A DNA stretch of 64,000 nucleotides from JAVBNH01 sp031551635 (GCA_031551635.1 JAVBNH010000002.1:62001-126000), one strand, 5' to 3'; shown: positions 1 through 8,788, counted from the first letter of the stretch. Program-made: numbers and translations. The notes: generated by a model not told the origin, from the sequence alone.

Positions 1-1
1 G

Positions 2-1219
2 AAACGCGGGCTTTGCGCGGGGGAGATGTCGGAGTCGATTATCTTCAGCGATTTTGAGACGCTTGTGGCTTTGCACATGAGCTATATTGAAGCCGGTGCG
101 AATGTCATTACCGCTAATACCTTCGGCTGCAATGATATAAAGCTTCAAAAATTTCCGCATTCATGCGAAGAAACCGTAAATCTTGCTCTCAAGGCTTGCC
201 ATGAGGCGAGGAAAAGAAGCGGTAGAGAAGTTTTTATTGCCCTTGACATCGGCTCGACGGGAAAACTGCTTGAACCGCTGGGAGAGCTGAGTTTTGACAG
301 AGCATATGACGCTTTTGCGAAACAGGCTATACTCGGTGAAAAAGCGGGCGCTGATATTGCGGTAATCGAAACATTTACCGACCCTTACGAGATGAAGGCG
401 GCTGTGCTCGCTGTAAAAGAAAACACGGTCTTACCGGTGTTCGCTACATTTTCCTTTGAAGAAAACGGAAGAATTCTGACCGGCGCGGATGTAAAATGTG
501 CCGTTGCCCTGCTTGAGGGCTTGGGGGTAGACGCGCTGGGTATTAATTGCGGCTTCGGACCAGACAAGATGAAGGGTATTATAAGTGAATTCCTTAAATA
601 CTCTTCGATTCCCGTGATGGTTCAGGCTAATGCCGGTTTGCCGGAGGTTTCTCAGGGTGAGACGAAATACTCGATTGATGCTGACTGTTTTGCAAATTAT
701 GCCCTTGAATTCGCTTTGAAGGGTGTGAAAATAATCGGCGGATGCTGCGGTACTGACCCGGACTATATCAGGGCTTGCATTAAAAAAACCTCCGGAATTG
801 AACCGGTTAGATACGAGAACGCTGAAAAAAGAAAAATAATATCGGGGCTGAGTGAGGCTCTGGAAATTGGCGCTGATGATTACCGGGTGAGCAGTATAAT
901 CCTTGAACCGCTGAAGAGTGATATTGACACTCTTATTAATCAGGCGTTTTCAGCATCTGATGAGGGCGCGAATGTGCTCAGAATTAATGTTGACTGCGAA
1001 AATGATGAGGACTGCGGTAAAATAATCGAAGCTTTGAAAACAATTCAATCGATGTTTTTTATCCCTTTATCTCTGCAGCTAAGCATGTCTGAGAACAAAT
1101 ATTTTTGCAAAATTCTGAGATACTACAACGGAAACCCTATGCTTGAAGTGTTTTCGCAGACCACTTATGTCAAAGAGACCACCGCGCGGTTCGGCGGTGT
1201 TATTGTCGGAAAATATTAA
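2..1219 (+). CDS. homocysteine S-methyltransferase domain protein (5' end outside window)
   Basis: The frame is open to the left edge, and the codons before the first ATG (position 26) read RGLCAGEM, matching the family's usual RGLKPGE segment, so the true start lies upstream. Counting from that ATG, Cys175 (GINCGFGP) and Cys240-Cys241 (GGCCGT) are the three zinc-thiolate ligands of the homocysteine-binding barrel. The family transfers a methyl group to homocysteine. After about residue 265 a stretch resembles the beginning of a pterin-binding domain (GANVLRINVD), but it stops after roughly 110 residues, and no complete pterin, cobalamin or activation domain follows. It may be a shortened MetH or a fusion of limited function. 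A flavodoxin follows after 18 bp, a sensible electron donor for cobalamin reactivation. Confidence 0.8.
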   Translation, partial: KRGLCAGEMSESIIFSDFETLVALHMSYIEAGANVITANTFGCNDIKLQKFPHSCEETVNLALKACHEARKRSGREVFIALDIGSTGKLLEPLGELSFDRAYDAFAKQAILGEKAGADIAVIETFTDPYEMKAAVLAVKENTVLPVFATFSFEENGRILTGADVKCAVALLEGLGVDALGINCGFGPDKMKGIISEFLKYSSIPVMVQANAGLPEVSQGETKYSIDADCFANYALEFALKGVKIIGGCCGTDPDYIRACIKKTSGIEPVRYENAEKRKIISGLSEALEIGADDYRVSSIILEPLKSDIDTLINQAFSASDEGANVLRINVDCENDEDCGKIIEALKTIQSMFFIPLSLQLSMSENKYFCKILRYYNGNPMLEVFSQTTYVKETTARFGGVIVGKY

Positions 1220-1237
1220 GAAAGGCGTGATTTTTTA

Positions 1238-1654
1238 GTGAAAACTCTTGTAATTTATTATTCTTATTCCGGAAAAACACGGGATATAAGCAAGAAGCTT
1301 GCCGAGGAAAACGGTGCTGAGCTTGAAGAGGTTTTCGAGATGAGAAAGCGTAATGTCCTGACTGCTTATGTATCGGGCTCTCTTGCAGCTATTAAAAGAA
1401 ATAAGGTCGCGGTAAAACCGCTAAACAAATTCCCGGCGAATTATGATAAAATCATCATCTGTTGTCCTATCTGGGCGGGCTGTCCCGCGCCTGTTTTCAA
1501 TACAATAACTGATTACCTCCCGCTGGGCGCGGAGATTCAGCTTGTCTTTACCTCAGGCAGCGGAAATTCCACAAAAAGCAAGGATGGGACTATTGAGCTT
1601 GTAAATAAATGCGGTTGCAAGGTCACGGATTACAAAGACATAAAAACTTCTTAA
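1238..1654 (+). CDS. flavodoxin family protein
   Basis: This 138-residue protein starts at GTG, with AGAAAGGCG upstream. The N-terminus MKTLVIYYSYSGKTRD is the flavodoxin first strand plus FMN-phosphate loop (SYSGKT, residues 8-13), and PIWAGCPAP near residue 78 fits the second FMN-contact loop. The length matches short-chain flavodoxins. It should carry electrons in the cytoplasm on bound FMN. It lies just downstream of the homocysteine methyltransferase and 19 bp before hisIE, probably in one transcript; flavodoxins can reactivate cobalamin-dependent methionine synthase, so partnership with the first gene is a reasonable inference but unproven. Confidence 0.8.
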   Translation: MKTLVIYYSYSGKTRDISKKLAEENGAELEEVFEMRKRNVLTAYVSGSLAAIKRNKVAVKPLNKFPANYDKIIICCPIWAGCPAPVFNTITDYLPLGAEIQLVFTSGSGNSTKSKDGTIELVNKCGCKVTDYKDIKTS

Positions 1655-1673
1655 TATGGAAGGAATGAAATGC

Positions 1674-2321
1674 TTGATTGATATATCTTCATTGAAATTT
1701 GATGATAAAGGTTTAATTCCGGCGATTGTTCAGGATGCCTCAACAAAAAAGGTTCTGACGCTTGCTTATATGAACAGGGAGAGCCTTCAGATTTCGATAG
1801 ACGAAAAAAGAACCTGCTTCTATTCAAGAAGCAGGCAGGAGCTTTGGCGCAAGGGTGAGACAAGCGGAAACTACCAGAATATTGTCAGCATCACCTCTGA
1901 CTGTGACGGCGATTCGATAGTGGTGCTTGTTGATAAGCTGGGTCCCGCCTGCCATACGGGCGCTGATTCCTGCTTCGGTAATCTGCTTTTTGGCAGTGAA
2001 AACATTGGCGATTTTTCTCTTGAATCACTCTATGAGCTTCTTGAGAGCCGAAATAAGGAACGCCCGGAGGGGAGCTACACAACCTACCTTTTTGAAAAAG
2101 GCAGGGAAAAAATATTGAAAAAAGTCGGCGAGGAATGCAGCGAGGTTATAATAGGCGCAATGAAAAACAGCCGTGAGGAAACGGTGTATGAAATCGCTGA
2201 TTTATGCTATCATACCATGGTTTTGATGGTCGAGATGGGTATTGATATAGAAACAGTTAAGTCTGAACTCGCCTCAAGGCATATCGTGGATAAAAAGACC
2301 AAGCAGGAGACATTAAAATAA
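1674..2321 (+). CDS. hisI: bifunctional phosphoribosyl-AMP cyclohydrolase / phosphoribosyl-ATP pyrophosphatase HisIE
   Basis: Steps 2 and 3 of histidine biosynthesis. The HisI part (about residues 1-105) has TCFYSRSR, the metal-binding DCDGD and the ACHTG...SCF cysteines. The HisE part (about 115-215) has KVGEECSEVIIGA and EIADLCYHTMVLM. The frame opens with ATG at 1656, but the GGAAGGA ribosome site (1658-1664) lies inside that extension and sits 9 bases before TTG at 1674, giving MIDISSLKFDDKGLIPAIVQ, the normal HisI start; I therefore choose 1674. No other his gene is visible. A strong hairpin terminator follows. Confidence 0.93.
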   Translation: MIDISSLKFDDKGLIPAIVQDASTKKVLTLAYMNRESLQISIDEKRTCFYSRSRQELWRKGETSGNYQNIVSITSDCDGDSIVVLVDKLGPACHTGADSCFGNLLFGSENIGDFSLESLYELLESRNKERPEGSYTTYLFEKGREKILKKVGEECSEVIIGAMKNSREETVYEIADLCYHTMVLMVEMGIDIETVKSELASRHIVDKKTKQETLK

Positions 2322-2341
2322 ATATTGACGTAATATAAAAG

Positions 2342-2372
2342 GCGGCTGAAATATGTTTTCAGCCGCTTTAAT
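2342..2372. terminator. bidirectional hairpin terminator between hisIE and lipase gene
   Basis: A perfect 10-bp stem (GCGGCTGAAA at 2342-2351 with TTTCAGCCGC at 2357-2366) has a 5-nt loop and T-rich sequence on the plus side. It separates two convergent genes and could act in both directions. Confidence 0.85.
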
Positions 2373-2403
2373 CTTTTTATCTTCAGAGCAGTATTATCCA
2401 GCT

Positions 2404-2438
2404 CTAATTCCTAATTCCTAAATCCTAACTCCTTATTC
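2404..2438. repeat. heptad tandem repeat, unit CTAATTC
   Basis: Five 7-bp units run CTAATTC, CTAATTC, CTAAATC, CTAACTC, CTTATTC. The last unit contains the stop codon (minus strand TAA, 2433-2435) of the dockerin-bearing lipase gene, so the tract begins exactly at the gene end. Confidence 0.75.
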
Positions 2439-4913
2439 GCCAAGTCCGGCGGATAGTCTCAAGATTTTTCTCGCGTCAGTTGCTGTAATATAACCGTCGC
2501 CGTCATAGTCGGCGTTTTCAAAAATAATACTTTCCGAAGGTTTCTCAAGCTCGGCTGAAATCCTGAGCGCGAGTCTTGCGTCAATCGCAGTAATCTGTCC
2601 GTCGTTATTGACGTCACCCGGCATTCGCTGAATTTTGCCGGTGGGCTCAGCCGTAGTTTCGATTACAGCTTTACTCACGTTTTCGCTGCTGAATACTGCA
2701 CTGAGCTCCATATCCTTTTCAATAGTGAAGCGGTAAATTTTATCATTACTAACACAAATACCGTTCTTATACCAGCCTGCGAAAACGGCGTCGTCATTCG
2801 CATAGGCAAAAACGCTGACATCGGCGCCTTTTGTATATATACCTGCCCCCTTAACGCTGCCGAGTTCCGGATTAGTATTAATAATACCGAGACTTACTTT
2901 ATTCAAATCATCGACAACCGTCACCGGAGTGTTCGGCTCAATATTTATACCGTTTTTCTTCAAGGTGTATTTTGTGTCTGTAGCGCCGTAAAAAACTGTA
3001 TCCAAGTATTCTTGCGAATATTTCGGTGCGTAAGCATTGAACTCACCGCCGTGCTTAATGCTCTTTGAGTAAAAACCAACAGTTTTCTCAATTCTGTTTG
3101 TTTGAGCGTTGTATTCACCGAAGCTGAGCGAAAAATCAGTGTTTGATTCAGAGGTAATTTTAATTCTGTAATCCGCGTCTGCAGGCAGATATATCGTTTT
3201 TTCAATATCAGGGATAATCGACGAGGGTATAAACGCATTGTTTATATAATTTATTTTATTCCTGCTCATTGAAAGGATATGAACCCCTTCACAATATATG
3301 TCAGCTGAGACATAGCCATTGATAATAAGCTTTCTGTAGCTTCCGAAATTTAGTGAATTGAGCTGCGGCTGATTCTCGCTCGCGTAATTTACGTCGCAGG
3401 ACTGCAGCCACGCGAGTGTCAGCTCAGGAAGATGCCCCATAGCCATGCCGGGCAGATTCATAAGGAAAGTTGCCGACAAGTCAGGATTTAAGTCAGTAAG
3501 GTCATTAATTGCCGCTGTTAAAACAGTGATAAGCGAGGCTAAGTCCTGCTTTGAAATATCAGCTTCAATCCCAGCTGTTTTCATTGAGCTGAAAACTATA
3601 TCATAAAGCAAATTATAAAGCTTCTTATTGCTGTCATCGGCATTGCTGAGCGCGTAAACCAGTACCAGGGGCATACTTGACTCGAAATTGACTTTCAGTG
3701 CGTCAACAAAAAAACCAAATTTCCCCTCATTGCCAAGGGCGAGCAAAATAACAGTCTGAAGGATTTTTTGAAAGCTAAGAACATAATTTTCTCTTGAAAT
3801 AAAAATATTCTGAACGAAAAAATCAACGATTTCATCGTTAAATATACTCTGGGTAAGCTGTTTGTTTGTGTCCTCAGGCATTGAAGGCAGGTTTAGTAGG
3901 CTTCCCTCGCCGCTTACGATCCGCCTTGCTTTAAAGCTGTCCAGAAGCTTTGGCAATCCTCCGCCAAGCTTGTTATAGAAATCCATCATTATGTTGTACT
4001 GCATGCTGTATTGCGAGGTTGATTCTTTTAGCGGAATCATCAAATCCGTACCGTAACGGCTGAAATTTATTTTTTCTGTACAGGGGAAAAAGGAAGCTAT
4101 CGCGTCATTTTTATTGACAATATTGAAAATGTTCGCGTAAAGCGACCTGTTTGCAATATCCGAAGTCAGGGCTCCCTTTGGCGCCTCGAAGGTGTAAGCA
4201 TAAAGATTTTCTTTGCTTAGTTTAACGTTTTCGCCCAGCTCCGGGTTACGGTTCAAGTGCCCCGCAAGAATATTTATTACTCCGCCGCCTCTTGAGTATC
4301 CGCTGAGCCACAGTGAAATTTCTCCGCTTATTTTTTCTCCTCGAGCGTCGATATACTGCCTGAGATATTCAAGAAGCATGTCGGCGGCAAGAGTAAAGCC
4401 TTCATGGTTGCCCTTCGTTCCAAGCTGAAAATTTCCCGCCCATTCGCCGAAATATCCGCCGCCCCTTGAGGCAATAGCTATGAGAGTTTTTTCACCGTTT
4501 GAACCGGCGATTCTTTTGTGCCCGATTGTAAAGGCAACGGAATTTGCTTCAGTCATAACATCATAATTGACAGCTTCAAAATCCTCAAACCCTAGGTCTG
4601 TATATAATTCGGCGGCGTTTTCGGCAGGGTGCAGCGCAATTTCATCCTTGCTCGGAAACGCCGACAGCGAAAGGCAGAGCGACATGGTCGCAAGGCTCGG
4701 ATTATAAATAAAACCGCTCTTGTTGAAATAAGCGTCGTTGTAATGATAATCAAAAGGAACATTTTCAATAAGCCCGCCATAAGTAAAGCTACCGCTGATT
4801 TCGCCGGTTTCACTGTCTGAAGACAGTACGGCTGCGTTCATGCTGAGCGGAAAAGCCATGACGGAAAAAATTAAAACAGGAATCAGAAAAAGAGCAATAG
4901 TTTTCTTTAACAT
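2433..4913 (-). CDS. secreted lipase-like alpha/beta hydrolase with InlB-type repeat and C-terminal dockerin
   Basis: The start is set by GAGGTGG eight bases before ATG at 4913; the longer frame has no ribosome site. An 826-residue product results. The N-terminus MLKKTIALFLIPVLIFSVMA is a signal peptide. The hydrolase nucleophile motif GYSRGG lies near residue 200, in a region like class 3 lipase-type folds (SLWLSGYSRGGGVINILAGHL written here in part). At about 684-741 sits an InlB/Flg_new-type repeat (AGWYKNG), and residues 764-826 form a dockerin with two calcium loops, DVNNDGQITAIDAR and DYDGDGYITATDAR. It is probably exported and anchored to a cohesin-bearing partner or surface complex. 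The substrate is unknown. A second dockerin protein lies at 38.9 kb. Confidence 0.8.
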   Translation of the reverse strand: MLKKTIALFLIPVLIFSVMAFPLSMNAAVLSSDSETGEISGSFTYGGLIENVPFDYHYNDAYFNKSGFIYNPSLATMSLCLSLSAFPSKDEIALHPAENAAELYTDLGFEDFEAVNYDVMTEANSVAFTIGHKRIAGSNGEKTLIAIASRGGGYFGEWAGNFQLGTKGNHEGFTLAADMLLEYLRQYIDARGEKISGEISLWLSGYSRGGGVINILAGHLNRNPELGENVKLSKENLYAYTFEAPKGALTSDIANRSLYANIFNIVNKNDAIASFFPCTEKINFSRYGTDLMIPLKESTSQYSMQYNIMMDFYNKLGGGLPKLLDSFKARRIVSGEGSLLNLPSMPEDTNKQLTQSIFNDEIVDFFVQNIFISRENYVLSFQKILQTVILLALGNEGKFGFFVDALKVNFESSMPLVLVYALSNADDSNKKLYNLLYDIVFSSMKTAGIEADISKQDLASLITVLTAAINDLTDLNPDLSATFLMNLPGMAMGHLPELTLAWLQSCDVNYASENQPQLNSLNFGSYRKLIINGYVSADIYCEGVHILSMSRNKINYINNAFIPSSIIPDIEKTIYLPADADYRIKITSESNTDFSLSFGEYNAQTNRIEKTVGFYSKSIKHGGEFNAYAPKYSQEYLDTVFYGATDTKYTLKKNGINIEPNTPVTVVDDLNKVSLGIINTNPELGSVKGAGIYTKGADVSVFAYANDDAVFAGWYKNGICVSNDKIYRFTIEKDMELSAVFSSENVSKAVIETTAEPTGKIQRMPGDVNNDGQITAIDARLALRISAELEKPSESIIFENADYDGDGYITATDARKILRLSAGLGE

Positions 4914-5020
4914 AATAAACCACCTCGCAGAAGATTTAATTTTATAAGATACATTTCGCATTGACATAATTATCCTGATAAAAATAAATCTCTTTAACGA
5001 AGCAAAAAGTAACAAATTTT

Positions 5021-5818
5021 TTAGAATATTTTGTCAATAAGTAATCCTATCAAAAAAATTATTGGCTGATGAGCTATATAAATATATAATGTGCGTCTGC
5101 CGCACCATTCGAAGGGCTTGAATATCGGTTGATAGAGCCTGTCCGGCAGTTTTGTGTTTTTAATTTTTATTCCTGCGTAGATTCCGATTATAAATATAAA
5201 AATCCAAGGTAAAATCGGATAGTAATCAACGCTTCGCAGTCCTGTGCTTATTGTTCCCAAAGGGTATAATAAATATTTCAGAACAGGTGTTTCGTGAATA
5301 TTTATAGGATTTGAAAAAAGAATTATGTGCGAATATGAAATGTGGTCGGTAATATAATAAAAAATCAAGCAAAGGGGAACGGCAATAATACCTTTTATTT
5401 TTTTTGCGGCAAAAATCAACACAGGTGAAATCAACATGGCAAAGGAAAGAAAATGGAGAATGCCGAAATAAATATCAAGGTTTTTATATCCGAACAGCGG
5501 CATTATAAAACAAGTAACTATAGTGATAGAGGAGGCGACAATAAAGGTTTTCAGCGACCTTTTCGGGTTACCTCGGGTAAAAGAGGATGAAACGCCGCAA
5601 ATAATCACAAAGATACTCGCAAAGAGGTCAACCAGAAATGAATCCTTAAAAAATTCATATAGCTTGTCAAATAAGGTGAAGCCGAAAACATCGCCCATCG
5701 TAAATAAAAGGTGATATATAACCATAACAATAATTGCGAGACCTCTGACAAAGTCAATAATTGTTATTCTGCCCCCGGATTTGTCTTTGGAATTAATATT
5801 TTCGCTGATAGCTTTCAC
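5021..5818 (-). CDS. DUF1624 / HGSNAT-like membrane acyltransferase
   Basis: This 265-residue integral membrane protein begins at GTG (5818) with only a weak AAGGTC before it. The opening GGRITIIDFVRGLAIIVMVI with its Asp-Phe-x-Arg-Gly motif is typical of the heparan-alpha-glucosaminide N-acetyltransferase-like DUF1624 family, and about seven hydrophobic segments follow. The family is thought to acylate sugars across the membrane. It is codirectional with the lipase gene 107 bp downstream. Function beyond family membership is inferred. Confidence 0.75.
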   Translation of the reverse strand: MKAISENINSKDKSGGRITIIDFVRGLAIIVMVIYHLLFTMGDVFGFTLFDKLYEFFKDSFLVDLFASIFVIICGVSSSFTRGNPKRSLKTFIVASSITIVTCFIMPLFGYKNLDIYFGILHFLSFAMLISPVLIFAAKKIKGIIAVPLCLIFYYITDHISYSHIILFSNPINIHETPVLKYLLYPLGTISTGLRSVDYYPILPWIFIFIIGIYAGIKIKNTKLPDRLYQPIFKPFEWCGRRTLYIYIAHQPIIFLIGLLIDKIF

Positions 5819-5986
5819 GACCTTAGATAAAGTTAAGAATGATTATAACACATAATTTGGAAAAAGTAAAACACAAAAACGTGTTATAATTGTAAAAAAA
5901 TATGATAAAAGCGCTTTACTAACTTAATAAACAGAATATAAATATAAATATAATTGATATTAAACTAAATAATATTAAAAATGTAC

Positions 5987-6014
5987 TTGACAAATTATAT
6001 TTTATCTTTATAAT
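5987..6014 (+). promoter_or_regulatory. sigma-A-type promoter for the DUF2089-nrdG cluster
   Basis: TTGACA (5987-5992), a 16-bp spacer and TATAAT (6009-6014). The predicted start near 6021 lies just before the GAGGTGA ribosome site, so the leader would be only about a dozen bases long. Confidence 0.75.
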
Positions 6015-6033
6015 TAATGTTGAGGTGATTTTT

Positions 6034-6399
6034 TTGGGAAGTGTTCCTAACTTGTGTCCGGTTTGCATGGGGGAGCTTGAAATTAAGGTTCTCAAATGTG
6101 CAAATTGCGACACGGAAATTCAAGGCAACTTCGCTCAGGGGCGTTTCGCCCAGCTCTCAGGGGAGCATTTACAATTTTTAGAGACATTTGTGAAGTTACG
6201 CGGAAGCCTGAAAGACCTTTGCTCAGAGCTTGGAATCTCTTATCCGACAGCCAGAAACAGGCTCGATTCGCTAATAGAGGCTCTCGGCTTTGAGGAGGCA
6301 AAAACAAAAGAAAAAGAACAAATGAAGGTGCTCGAACGCCTGAAAAACGGCGAAATAACAGCGGAGGAAGCTTTATCAATGCTTAAGAAAGAGGTTTAA
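6034..6399 (+). CDS. DUF2089 family zinc-ribbon, HTH-like protein
   Basis: The protein has an N-terminal zinc ribbon (CPVCMGEL then CANCDTEI), followed by a helical part with LCSELGISYPTARNRLD, a helix-turn-helix-like segment of DUF2089. The frame opens at GTG 6025, but GAGGTGA (6022-6028) serves TTG at 6034, giving MGSVPNLCPVC, the usual family start. The last residues, LKNGEITAEEALSMLKKE, resemble the short helical motif at the beginning of the next protein, LKNGQITAEEAEKLYEA. The two genes are 2 bp apart. It is probably a small transcriptional regulator that acts with its neighbour; this is inferred from family and operon. Confidence 0.8.
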   Translation: MGSVPNLCPVCMGELEIKVLKCANCDTEIQGNFAQGRFAQLSGEHLQFLETFVKLRGSLKDLCSELGISYPTARNRLDSLIEALGFEEAKTKEKEQMKVLERLKNGEITAEEALSMLKKEV

Positions 6400-6401
6400 T
6401 T

Positions 6402-6836
6402 ATGAGAATGAACGAAGAAACCAAAACGATTTTTGACATGCTGAAAAATGGGCAAATTACTGCCGAGGAGGCTGAAAAGCTTTACGAGGCAATAAATGTG
6501 AATGATGAAATGAAGTATGGGCGGGTTGTACAAAGCGATACAAAATCGGGTATGATGCCGTCAAAGCTGAGGGTTACTGTTCTCGAGCAGGGGAGTGTGA
6601 AGGTGAATGTTTCACTGCCCTTTGGCGTTGTACGCTACGCTTTGAGAGTCGGGAAAAATATAGGAAATCTTTATGGGAAGTTTGCCGGGGACGTTGACGT
6701 GGCGGAAATTCTGCGAAACATCGACATTGACGAAATACTCGACAGCCTTGAGGCGGGCGAAAATGAACTGCCGCTGACAATCGCGGATGTGGAAGTACCG
6801 CAGGACAGAATTAATGTTATTGTGGTTCTGGAATAA
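6402..6836 (+). CDS. SHOCT-like domain protein, partner of DUF2089
   Basis: A 144-residue protein. The first 30 residues (ETKTIFDMLKNGQITAEEAE) match the SHOCT-like helical pair found at the N-terminus of YvlB/LiaX-type proteins and at the C-terminus of DUF2089 proteins. The remainder has an LRVTV...GSVKVNVSLPFGVVRYALRVG strand pattern (residues about 48-85) and an acidic end. It has no signal peptide or membrane segment. The start follows the DUF2089 stop at once, so translation is probably coupled. The biochemical role is unknown. Confidence 0.7.
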   Translation: MRMNEETKTIFDMLKNGQITAEEAEKLYEAINVNDEMKYGRVVQSDTKSGMMPSKLRVTVLEQGSVKVNVSLPFGVVRYALRVGKNIGNLYGKFAGDVDVAEILRNIDIDEILDSLEAGENELPLTIADVEVPQDRINVIVVLE

Positions 6837-6859
6837 AAATTAAATGTGAGGTGTCTTTT

Positions 6860-7549
6860 TTGGAAATATGCGGACTTCAGAAGCTGTCTTTGCTTGACTA
6901 TCCGGGCAAGCTTTGCTGCACGGTTTTTACCTTTGGATGCAATTTTCGCTGCCCTTTTTGTCATAACGCCGACCTCGTTTTAGGTGAAAACAAACCGGAA
7001 AAAATTGAGACGGGTGAAGTTTTATCCTTTTTGAAAAAACGCGCTTCTACTCTTGAGGGCGTGTGCGTAAGCGGCGGCGAACCCCTGTTGCAAAAGGATT
7101 TGTTTGACTTTTTGTCGGAAATTAAAACGCTTGGCTATCAAGTGAAGCTTGACACGAACGGCTCCTTTCCTGAAAAACTGAAGGAATGCATCGAAAAAAA
7201 ACTGGTGGACTATGTCGCGATGGACATAAAAAATTCACCGGAAAAGTATGCGAAAACCGCCGGTCTTGACATTTGCAATGTCGAGGATATTATCAAGAGC
7301 GCGGAAATTCTCATGAAGAGCGGTCTTGATTACGAGTTCAGGACGACGGTTGTCAGGGAGCTGCATGACACTGAGAATTTTTTAGCCATAGGGCAATGGC
7401 TGCGCGGCGCGAAGGCGTATTATCTGCAGAGCTTCGAGGATTCCGGCAAATTACTATCGCAGGGGCTTCATGCGAGAAGCGCGGAAGAAATGGAAGCATA
7501 TGCCGGGATTTTAAAAGCATATATACCAAATGTCTTAGTAAGAAATTAG
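6860..7549 (+). CDS. nrdG: anaerobic ribonucleoside-triphosphate reductase activating protein NrdG
   Basis: A radical SAM enzyme that installs the glycyl radical on NrdD. Cys27-x3-Cys31-x2-Cys34 (CNFRCPFC) binds the 4Fe-4S cluster, and CVSGGEPLLQ is the SAM-contact motif. GTGAGGTG (6845-6852) is the ribosome site for TTG at 6860 (MEICGLQKLSLLDYPGK), the canonical start; a GTG at 6851 overlaps that site and is unlikely. At about 229 residues it is longer than enterobacterial NrdG and resembles the clostridial type. Its target NrdD is encoded 1.35 kb downstream beyond an unrelated hydrolase and behind a separate promoter. Confidence 0.88.
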   Translation: MEICGLQKLSLLDYPGKLCCTVFTFGCNFRCPFCHNADLVLGENKPEKIETGEVLSFLKKRASTLEGVCVSGGEPLLQKDLFDFLSEIKTLGYQVKLDTNGSFPEKLKECIEKKLVDYVAMDIKNSPEKYAKTAGLDICNVEDIIKSAEILMKSGLDYEFRTTVVRELHDTENFLAIGQWLRGAKAYYLQSFEDSGKLLSQGLHARSAEEMEAYAGILKAYIPNVLVRN

Positions 7550-7557
7550 GTGGTAAT

Positions 7558-8733
7558 TTGTCAGTCAATTTTCATGTTACAATGTGTTCATTGTGGTTAA
7601 AACACTTGATTATTCCGATGCTCAAGTATCCTTATTTTGAAATTATGCAGAAAAAGAAATACGGCGAAGTGGAAATTTATTATTTCCGCTTCAGTTTTGA
7701 TGCTTTACCGCTTTTTAAAGCGATCTGTACAGAAAATAATGTAAGCGAATATCAGTGTTTAGCTGATGACGGATTTTTTTATGATTTAGACGGTAAGCGG
7801 AAACGAGAAAACAAAAATGCTTTAAAAATGTTGGAAAATATGGATAAAAATGTTAAGAAATATTTTTTGAGAATGAAAAAGATAGCAAAGAAACAGGAAA
7901 AATTCAAAAAGCAGCTCGTAAAATTAGATGTAAGTTCGAAAAAAGACAGAGAATTTTTCGCGAGCGGAAAAACATTATTTTTTCCATCATTTAAAAAGTG
8001 CTATTATAATGAAAAAGGTACAAATACCGTCAGACCCTATCGGCTGCATTCACCAAAGCCCAGGGTTGGAAAGAAATATTCTGTTTTTATTCAGCTTCAC
8101 GGCGCAGGGGCTCAGATGGGTTTCGATAATCGACGGCAAATGTGGGATTTCATATTTTTGTATCCAAGGCTGCATAAGCATTTAAAGGACACCTATGTGA
8201 TTGTTCCGCACCAGAACCCTGTCAATCCATATAACTGCGATGAGCACAGCGAATTTTTGAGAAATATAATTCTCGACATAGATAAAAAGAAAAATAATGT
8301 TGACTTTTCGAGGATATATATTGCCGGCGTGTCTTATGGCGCGCACGCGACTGTTTATGAGGTTTTGCGAAGTCCCGATTTTTATGCGGCGGCAATGCCC
8401 TGCGAGTGCTGGCTTTATATCGAGGATGACGGAATGGGTGATATAAATAAGGACGAGTTTCACATGCCGCTTTCAAATAAAGCATTTGAAAAAATGAAGA
8501 GCACGCCGTTTCTTGTTATGCACAGCGAAAACGACAGGGTCTGTAAAATTATTAACAGCGAAATTCTGGTAAACGGTCTTAAGGAGGCAGGCGGAAAGGT
8601 TGAATTTGCCAGAAAGAAACGCCTCGGGCACTCAAGATACCCCTTTTTTGCCCTGTTTGACAAATGGGATGAGTGGGTTTTTTCGCAAAAGAGAGATATA
8701 TCCAGCATCCAGCATCCAGCATCCAGTATCTAG
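7558..8733 (+). CDS. alpha/beta hydrolase fold protein (PHB-depolymerase/esterase-like)
   Basis: About 391 residues. The C-terminal 230 residues form a hydrolase with oxyanion strand FIQLHGAGA, nucleophile elbow AGVSYGAHA, an acid in HSENDRV and a histidine in KRLGHSRYPFF. The N-terminal part is basic and lysine-rich (KKIAKKQEKFKKQ). AGGTGG lies four bases before TTG at 7558; an alternative is ATG at 7582. The last residues, SSIQHPASSI, are encoded by a heptad repeat tract that supplies the TAG stop. It begins 8 bp after nrdG. Substrate unknown. Confidence 0.65.
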   Translation: MSVNFHVTMCSLWLKHLIIPMLKYPYFEIMQKKKYGEVEIYYFRFSFDALPLFKAICTENNVSEYQCLADDGFFYDLDGKRKRENKNALKMLENMDKNVKKYFLRMKKIAKKQEKFKKQLVKLDVSSKKDREFFASGKTLFFPSFKKCYYNEKGTNTVRPYRLHSPKPRVGKKYSVFIQLHGAGAQMGFDNRRQMWDFIFLYPRLHKHLKDTYVIVPHQNPVNPYNCDEHSEFLRNIILDIDKKKNNVDFSRIYIAGVSYGAHATVYEVLRSPDFYAAAMPCECWLYIEDDGMGDINKDEFHMPLSNKAFEKMKSTPFLVMHSENDRVCKIINSEILVNGLKEAGGKVEFARKKRLGHSRYPFFALFDKWDEWVFSQKRDISSIQHPASSI

Positions 8734-8742
8734 TATCTAGAT
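8701..8742. repeat. heptad tandem repeat, unit TCCAGCA/TCTAGTA
   Basis: Six 7-bp units run TCCAGCA three times, TCCAGTA, TCTAGTA, TCTAGAT. The tract overlaps the 3' end of the hydrolase gene, which reads into it and stops at TAG (8731-8733) inside the fifth unit. Confidence 0.85.
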
Positions 8743-8763
8743 GTTGTGTAGGTTAAGAAAATT

Positions 8764-8779
8764 TATCAATATATTGTGT
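8764..8779. promoter_or_regulatory. NrdR-like box 1
   Basis: The core CAATATATTG (8767-8776) followed by TGT fits the NrdR pattern acaCwAtATaTwGtgt. It lies just upstream of the -35 element of the nrdD promoter. Confidence 0.55.
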
Positions 8780-8788
8780 TATTAATGC

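Noticed and set aside
1674..2321. A histidine operon
   Set aside because: Only hisIE is present; its neighbours are unrelated.
2433..5015. A cellulosome gene cluster
   Set aside because: Only two dockerin proteins far apart and no scaffoldin or cellulases are present; the cohesin-like domain at 38.9 kb is uncertain.
7396..7557. Longer N-terminus of the hydrolase overlapping nrdG
   Set aside because: The overlap of 150 bp with a clear gene is implausible, and AGGTGG with TTG 7558 gives a proper start.
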